Source of the DNA: Pezicula radicicola | Taxonomy: Eukaryota; Ascomycota; Leotiomycetes; Helotiales; Dermateaceae | DNA length: 64,000 nt | Assembly: GCA_003008705.1 (NCBI GenBank) | Contig: PDUO01000027.1 | Coordinates: 190,425-254,424, forward strand | Direction: 5' to 3' | Shown here: piece after piece, positions 58,607 through 64,000 of the stretch | Layout of the letters: each line of letters starts with the position of its first letter | How positions within the stretch are numbered: position 1 is the stretch's first letter | Notes under the pieces: generated by a model | Told to the model about the DNA's origin: nothing | The model's input: only the letters and a program-made list of their open reading frames with translations | The model's database searches: none | Translations under genes and position numbers: made by a program

Positions 58607-60253
58607 ATGGCAGAAGTCCACGACGAAAAGGCCACGAAGAACGCCAGATTTGGTAAAGAGGGAAATAATGATACTCCAGCTTCTCTCTCCGACGAGGAGT
58701 TTGCAAATCCGACTGGCATTAATGAGAAAGCGCTCTTGTGGAAGCTGGATCTCAAACTCCTGCCGGGTCTTACGCTATTATATCTACTGTCTTTCCTGGA
58801 TAGAAGCAACGGTATGTAATGTAACCTTGAGAGTGATTGGTATAGTCTATAGTGGCTGAAAAGGTTCATAGTTGGTAATGCGAGATTGGAGGGCTTGGCG
58901 ACGGATTTGCATATTACTGGGAATCAGTATTTAATGACTTTGACTATTTACTTTATTGGCTATGTAAGTCTTCTCATTCTATCAAAGGTACTCCAACGTA
59001 ATTTAACATCTCTAGGTTCTCTTCGAAGTCCCCTGCAATATCATTCTCAAACGCACTACTCCTCGATTCTGGCTCCCAACATTGATGCTGTTGTGGGGGA
59101 TTGTAGCAACTCTTATGGGTGTATCCCAGAACTTTGCTGGATTTCTCGCAGCCCGATTCTTTCTTGGCGTTACCGAAAGCGGTCTCTTCCCAGGTGTTGT
59201 CTTCTATCTTTCTATGTGGTACAAGAGAACGGAGACACACTACCGAGTCTCGCTTTTCTTTTCTGCTGCGTCGCTCGCAGGAGCTTTTGGTGGAATCTTA
59301 GCCTATGGAATTGGTTTCATGAAAGGGGTCGGCGGACTTAATGGTTGGAGATGGATCTTCATCATTGTACGTGTTTCACCCTCCCTATTATAATTTTTAG
59401 CGAACTAACATCCACAAAGGAAGGACTACTTACGGTAGTGGTAGCAGTCTTGTCATACTTCTTTATCCATAACTACCCGTCCACCGCTTCATTCCTCTCC
59501 GAGGCTGAAAGAGCCTACATCACCGCCCGTCTGAAGGCCTCCTCCGACGCAACTAACACAGAATCATTTGCCTGGTCCTCGGTAACTGCAGCGCTTACAG
59601 ATTACAAGTGCTGGCTCTACGGTCTCGGATTTCACACCATGTCGCTTCCCCTTTATACTCTCTCCCTTTTCCTTCCCACCATCATCAAAAGCCTTGGCTA
59701 TACAGCTGCTCAAGCTCAATTGCTTACTGTACCTCCTTACGCCGTTGCTACGGTACTTACGATCATCTCAGCAATTTTTGCCGAGAGGACAAAGAAACGA
59801 TCCCCATTCATCGTCGCGACTACTTTCCTCGCTATCATTGGCTACATAATTTTACTCACAGCCCCTCTGTCTAAGCCCGGCGTTTCTTACTTCGGAACTA
59901 TCCTCGCAGCAGGTGGTATTTACCCTTCTTGCGCCATAGTTCTCTCCTGGGCAGCAGCCAATGTATCAGGACAAGCAAAACGTGCAACAGCTACAGCCAT
60001 GACCATCACAATTGGGAACTTAGGAGCAGTCCTTGGGACTCAATTATACCGACCCAATACATCTCCTAGATATTATTTGGGACATAGTTTTGCATTGGGG
60101 TATCTGGTTGCGAATTTGTTGACTGTGGCTACGATTTGGTGGACTTTGAATCGTGAAAATGAGGATAGGCTGAGGAGGGTTCAAGCTGGGGAAAGAGGGG
60201 GTGATGGGCCAGTTAAGAGTGATGAGGATGTTAGGTGGTTGTTTCAGATTTGA
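58607..60253 (+). CDS. MFS transporter, allantoate permease (ACS/Dal5) family
   Basis: Four exons, 58607-58811, 58872-58963, 59016-59366 and 59420-60253, give 493 residues. The first junction creates LSFLDRSNVGNARLEGL, a hallmark of the anion:cation symporter family that includes yeast Dal5 (allantoate) and Tna1 (nicotinate). Other landmarks are LFEVPCNIILKRTTPRFWLP, RFFLGVTESGLFPGVVFYLS, GWRWIFIIEG (made by the last join), WAAANVSGQAKRATATAM and a C-terminal GHSFALGYLVANL. Twelve membrane segments are expected; plasma-membrane uptake of a carboxylated compound is likely, but the substrate cannot be told. All introns are 52-60 bp. No tightly linked catabolic gene; the dioxygenase modules lie about 20 and 45 kb away. 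Confidence 0.92.
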
Positions 60254-61500
60254 AGAGTTCTTTTGATATGGATTTGTAATCGGGAGAAGTGCAGGAATTG
60301 CAATGTTTAGTTTCTATAATAGCTAGAGAAGGAACTTATGTTATATTGCGTGTATCCTTATTATATAAATTCATTTGGTATTGTGACACCATGTAGAGTA
60401 GATAGAATGGCATGTGTATAAACCTAACGAGACAATCGAAGTCTCTAGTTCACTCCACTTCCCCCTATATTTAGCGACCGGACTCTAGTGACTCGGTTAG
60501 CTCTAACCACTGTGTATGCTACTTTCACAACAAAACGGTTTATAAATACTGCAGAATACTAGCATGCAGCGAGATCGTATAACAGAAAACTATGTAATAA
60601 ACCTTATTATTCAATGATTAAACTTAACTTATACCAATTATATTCGTATTAGTCCATAGCTTAAGTTATTACGTTTGCAGATCAACGCTAAACTTCTTAA
60701 AATAACTTTGAATTAGGGTAGAATTGGAGTTTAGAGAGCTCAGGAGTTTAGGTATTCTCTTCTAGGGTTCTACAATGTCAAAATTGATCGATTCGATCAA
60801 TTTATATAGGTGTGAAAAAGCAGGCCGGGTGGGGGGGAGGTAGAAGGTGTAGTAATGGGCTGAACGACTGCTGGGCTCCTCGCTAATAAATTGGGTTACC
60901 TAAGCGAGCCCCAACTCCTAACATCATCCGAGATCTGCACCATTCCGGAGTTTAGAATCATTCTGCTCAGGAATTGGACGTATCTCCTTTATTTTCCTGA
61001 TATTACTCATTCCATTTTGCTTGACCTCTCTTGTAAGGGAGGGAAATTTTTCTAATTTAGGCTTCTCTACTTTTTATATAGGTACAAGTTTCACAAGAAG
61101 CAAAGGTATTTTATAACATGTACAGCAGAAAAACAAATATCTAAGCAAAATTCTCAAAGTCCTCACAATTTAAAGAGTATTGGCTTTATAACTTGGAGGT
61201 TATTGGAAATTGAAAAGCTTAAAAGGGTAGTAAAATAGCTGTTTTGGTCGCTTACAGCTTAGACTTATAGTCTAGTAATTGAAATGTATTCACTCGCTCT
61301 CACGTACAGTTAACCAATCAGACTCTTTTTCGACATTAACACGTCCGCTCGTGCGTCCACTCCCTAGAACAACTGGCCAATTAAAGACATGAACCCGCTT
61401 AAATCTTACATGAAGAACTCCAAGTCGCTTTTATCATAGGTCTGCCCATAAAATGAGGACATTGAACGCATGTGAAAACAAAATTGTGTAGTTGACTACG
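60254..61500. other. AT-rich intergenic DNA
   Basis: Visibly more AT-rich than the gene-bearing parts, especially about 60540-61330, without long frames. Together with the adjacent broken gene this looks like decayed sequence, possibly affected by repeat-induced mutation, but I have not measured dinucleotide bias. Confidence 0.5.
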
Positions 61501-62924
61501 ATGGTTGAAATGGAGAAACGGGTCCGTGTACGCGTCGACGACTTGCCTTCGGGCATCCCTTCTATACCTGCCTTCGAAAGCGAAGATACACTCGATGCCG
61601 CCACGGAGGGGGCTACCTTTCTTGCACGCTTTGTCAACGCCGTTCAGACGGCAGATTGGAAAACATTTGGCGAGCTCTTTTCTGACAAATCATGGTGGAG
61701 AGACAGCTTAACGCTGACATTTGACAAGCGGACCTTGAGAGGTAGGGAAGACATTGTCGAGGCATAAAAAGTGCTCGCATCAATGAGAAAGCCATCTACA
61801 TTCACTAGAAATAAAGATGACAAAACAGAGATAGACGCTCAGTTTGTGCGTCTAGCACCTACATTAGCCTCGTTCGACGTTTCCTTTAGCTTCCTAACTG
61901 AGGCTCCTAGACAAAGTGTATCGGACAATTCAAGCTGGTAACCAAGGAAAACCAGTGGAAAATTTGGGTTTTTGGCACTGGGGTAATCTCGCTCGAGGAG
62001 CACCCGTTTCAACCACTACCTCACCAGTCTCCTTCTATAATCGATGTCTCGCAGAGGGGTAAAGCGCAAGCTCAGGGCAAATCAGCACCTATTCAAGGGA
62101 CCGGTCCAGTATACTACTGAGTACCGGACAACCGAGTAATACAAGAGAAAAGACATTAGCCTAGTTGGGTTCGGCAACTCAGAACACGACGTAGCGAGAA
62201 ACTTGGCCCTAGGAGGCGCAAAAGAAGTCACCATTTTGTAGAGAAGCCCCACCGTGCTGATCGACTTTGACGTCATTAGCCCTATGATAACAATGCGATA
62301 CAAGGGCAATATCCCAATCGATGCAGCCGACTTCTTGGAAGCGATGATGCCAACTGCCATCATACGTGACATGACTAGGGTTGCCTTAGCCATGATGATG
62401 CAGTCTCAAGAAGAGCGATGTGCTGCTTTCGAAAGTAAAGGATATATGGTTGACAGAAAGCCATGCCTTATATCTCGCGTGTACGAGGAGAGAGGTCGTT
62501 CTTTTTATATGGATCTGCCAAAGACATTTGATCTCGTTTTTCAAGGCCGGATCAAGATTGCTAGGGGTGAAGCGAGGCGGTTCGTTGATGGAGGTCTCAT
62601 CGTTCATGATAAGACAGAGGGTAAAGATAAGATGCTTAAGGCTGATGGTGTCGTCTTTACTACGGGTTATTCTATCGTTGATCAACCAAAGCGATATGCG
62701 GATAGCGGCTTTATCGATCTCAAATCAGCTTCTATGCTGGAAAATATTAGCCTCTTTGGTGTCGATGCCGAGGGCGAGATTTCTGGGGTGATTACATTCT
62801 CTGGCCGTGGGTTTACTCTACTCTTTCCTTTATGTAAATTGTGCGCACTAGCTAATCGATCTTCTTTTACAGACCCCCACCTCTACTTTTCCGGTGTTGG
62901 TTTCCATCGGAATCGTTGGATGGT
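61501..62924 (+). pseudogene. Broken FAD-dependent monooxygenase (FMO-like) relic
   Basis: Fragments of one protein follow in order but in different frames. 61501-61764 holds the N-terminal SnoaL-like part (WKTFGELFSDKSWWRD, RTLRGREDIVEA), ended by a stop. 61803-61938 continues it (DVSFSFLTEAPRQS) and about 61927-62115 follows in another frame (QFKLVTKENQWKIWVFGTG, IDVSQRGKAQAQGK). The FAD-binding GxGxxG region expected next is missing. Sequence resumes near 62163 at the NADPH-binding segment (LVGFGNSEHDVARNLALGG, normally GxGNSGHD), has a stop at 62237-62240, then runs open from RSPTVLIDFDV to FTTGYS and, after an intron-like gap, DPHLYFSGVGFHRNRW. Several stops, at least two frameshifts and an internal deletion of about 200 codons make it non-functional. 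The intact family oxidises small molecules with NADPH and oxygen. It is not the same type as the FMO at 26761. Confidence 0.8.
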
Positions 62925-63384
62925 GAGTTATCACTTAAGTATCCTGCTCATTAACTATGTTGACCAGATATATTTACATCAATGTATATTTTCATTTTGG
63001 TTTCTTTCTACATCAAATGCCTTGCGTGGCCCACTTAACTTATTTAACACCTCTGATAAACTCCCTCGCTACCCCTATCCTTAAGCGACGTTAAGCGTTC
63101 TGGTCCAAGAACTAGAAGTCGAAATCCGTCGACTCCCTCATGATAGTCTTATTCTAGGTCGAGGCGAATGGTTTCTGGATACATAACTTCCACAAAATTT
63201 GTACATAGTTTTCATGTATGCGTGTTGTTTTCCCTGTACCACGACCCTGGCAAGATGTCTTAGCTCCAGTTTTGGTGTTTAGTCACGTGACTTGAAGGAA
63301 CCCTGACACCACGCTATAGGCATTCACCACTCCCTGGGAGCCCGTTCCGGCTCCCTTAATACTGCTCGCCAGAAGTTGATAAGC
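62925..63384. other. Intergenic, downstream of the pseudogene
   Basis: May contain the decayed last exon of the pseudogene; similarity is too weak to define. No other gene seen. Confidence 0.4.
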
Positions 63385-64000
63385 TCATTCTAAAGGAAGT
63401 CCTAGAGCCAGTAGTAGTTAATAAGAGAGAGAGAGAGAAAGAGTGAGATCCTGATTATATAATACTTACCAATTTTATGCGTACTCATAATAAAATATGA
63501 ACCAGCCTTTATCATACCAGGAAGATTTTCTTCTGGGAGGCTTAATTTATCTTTAATAGCATAACAAACTATCCGTGACTGAATAAGTGCATAAGTCATG
63601 AAGGTAATTGGCAGAAAGCTCGCCTGCTCGAAATCGACGATATAGAGGCTACCGTTATCCGAGAAAATGAAGTTCCCCTCATAGAGATCACAGAAACAAA
63701 AGCATAGCTTCTCTTTTGAAAAGTCAACCGTTGGCTGATCACTTCTTATTATAGTAGCAACCTAGTAGGCTCTTAGTTAGTCCTTTAAAAGTGTATACTG
63801 AAGACTAGATAGGTCGCACCTTGTTTATATGACGTTGTAATTGGGCAACTGACGAGTATTCAACGGCTGCTTCATAATCTTTGAAGAGCGGATGTCTAAT
63901 GATTCCACCTTTGTATGGTCCTGGGGTAGCATCATCGGGAACTTTAAAGGAAAGAAACAGCTTAATTGCCTTGACAATAGAGTCATAGAAGTGTTCCTCT
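63385..64000 (-). CDS. Phosphotransferase (APH/kinase-like) protein, partial
   Basis: The gene runs in from beyond the right edge. Visible exons are 63999(or further)-63820, 63761-63470 and 63401-63385, about 162 codons ending in KIGLPLE. The pattern is that of fungal aminoglycoside-phosphotransferase-fold proteins: YKGGIIRHPLFKD and YSSVAQLQRHINK, then the catalytic-loop segment CDLYEGNF (a Brenner motif D-x4-N, where the usual His two residues before the Asp is Phe), and the metal-binding IVDFEQA. The His substitution may mean altered activity. Such proteins are common in filamentous fungi with mostly unknown substrates. The last intron (63469-63402) contains a GA/CT dinucleotide repeat. 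The region is AT-rich, like the nearby pseudogene, but this gene shows no stop within its exons. Confidence 0.75.
63424..63442. repeat. GA dinucleotide microsatellite in an intron
   Basis: A run of GA repeats with one interruption, inside the last intron of the phosphotransferase-like gene; on the coding strand it forms the pyrimidine-rich tract before the acceptor. Confidence 0.7.

Noticed and set aside
1..64000. tRNA, rRNA and CRISPR features
   Set aside because: I scanned by eye for tRNA B-box-like sequences and regularly spaced repeats and found none convincing; CRISPR arrays are not expected in a fungal nuclear genome.

Overview
The window is nuclear DNA of a filamentous ascomycete (Pezizomycotina). 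Spliceosomal introns are short (about 45-130 bp, GT/AG with a few GC-AG). The gene families are typical of such fungi: a Zn2Cys6 regulator, a Pth11-like rhodopsin-fold membrane protein, DUF1996 and CE12 secreted proteins, a class II myosin and a ZFC3H1/Red1-type zinc-finger protein. The modest G+C and the family mix would fit a Leotiomycete (Helotiales), but that is an impression and not a demonstration. I rebuilt the gene models by hand. Every multi-exon model given with exon coordinates closes in frame (CDS length divisible by three) and restores family motifs across the junctions.

Layout: 1-9473 is a gene desert with no supported gene. 9474-11408 is a family 2 glycosyltransferase. 12242-17786 is a small cluster: a TauD/XanA-like 2-oxoglutarate dioxygenase (minus), an alpha/beta hydrolase (plus) and a Zn2Cys6 transcription factor (minus, 8 exons). 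18662-19823 is a RING-type protein (minus). 19824-24459 holds no confident gene, but has an 18-bp minisatellite and orphan promoter-like stretches. 24460-25995 is a conserved protein of unknown function. 26761-28508 is a flavin monooxygenase. 29764-31260 is a rhodopsin-fold membrane protein. 31694-37533 carries secreted-protein genes (DUF1996, a possible orphan, a rhamnogalacturonan acetylesterase) with a TA-flanked MITE between them. 38225-42078 is a second dioxygenase divergently paired with an MFS transporter. 43401-44501 is a second RING-type protein. 45258-52534 is class II myosin, facing a zf-C3H1 (Red1-like) gene at 53268-57473. 58607-60253 is an allantoate-permease-type MFS transporter. 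After AT-rich DNA there is a broken FMO-like pseudogene (61501-62924), and a phosphotransferase-like gene (minus) runs off the right edge.

The most interesting signal is a repeated arrangement. The dioxygenase and RING genes each occur twice, in the same order, on the same strand and at similar distances (about 25-26 kb apart). Both dioxygenase promoters share the 10-mer AACTCGGCCG at about the same distance from the ATG, plus a TGATAA GATA site. The first promoter also has TCGG-N6-CCGA, the form bound by the Aspergillus purine-catabolism activator UaY, which controls the XanA xanthine dioxygenase. This suggests an old segmental duplication of a nitrogen-regulated catabolic module; function and substrate are inference.
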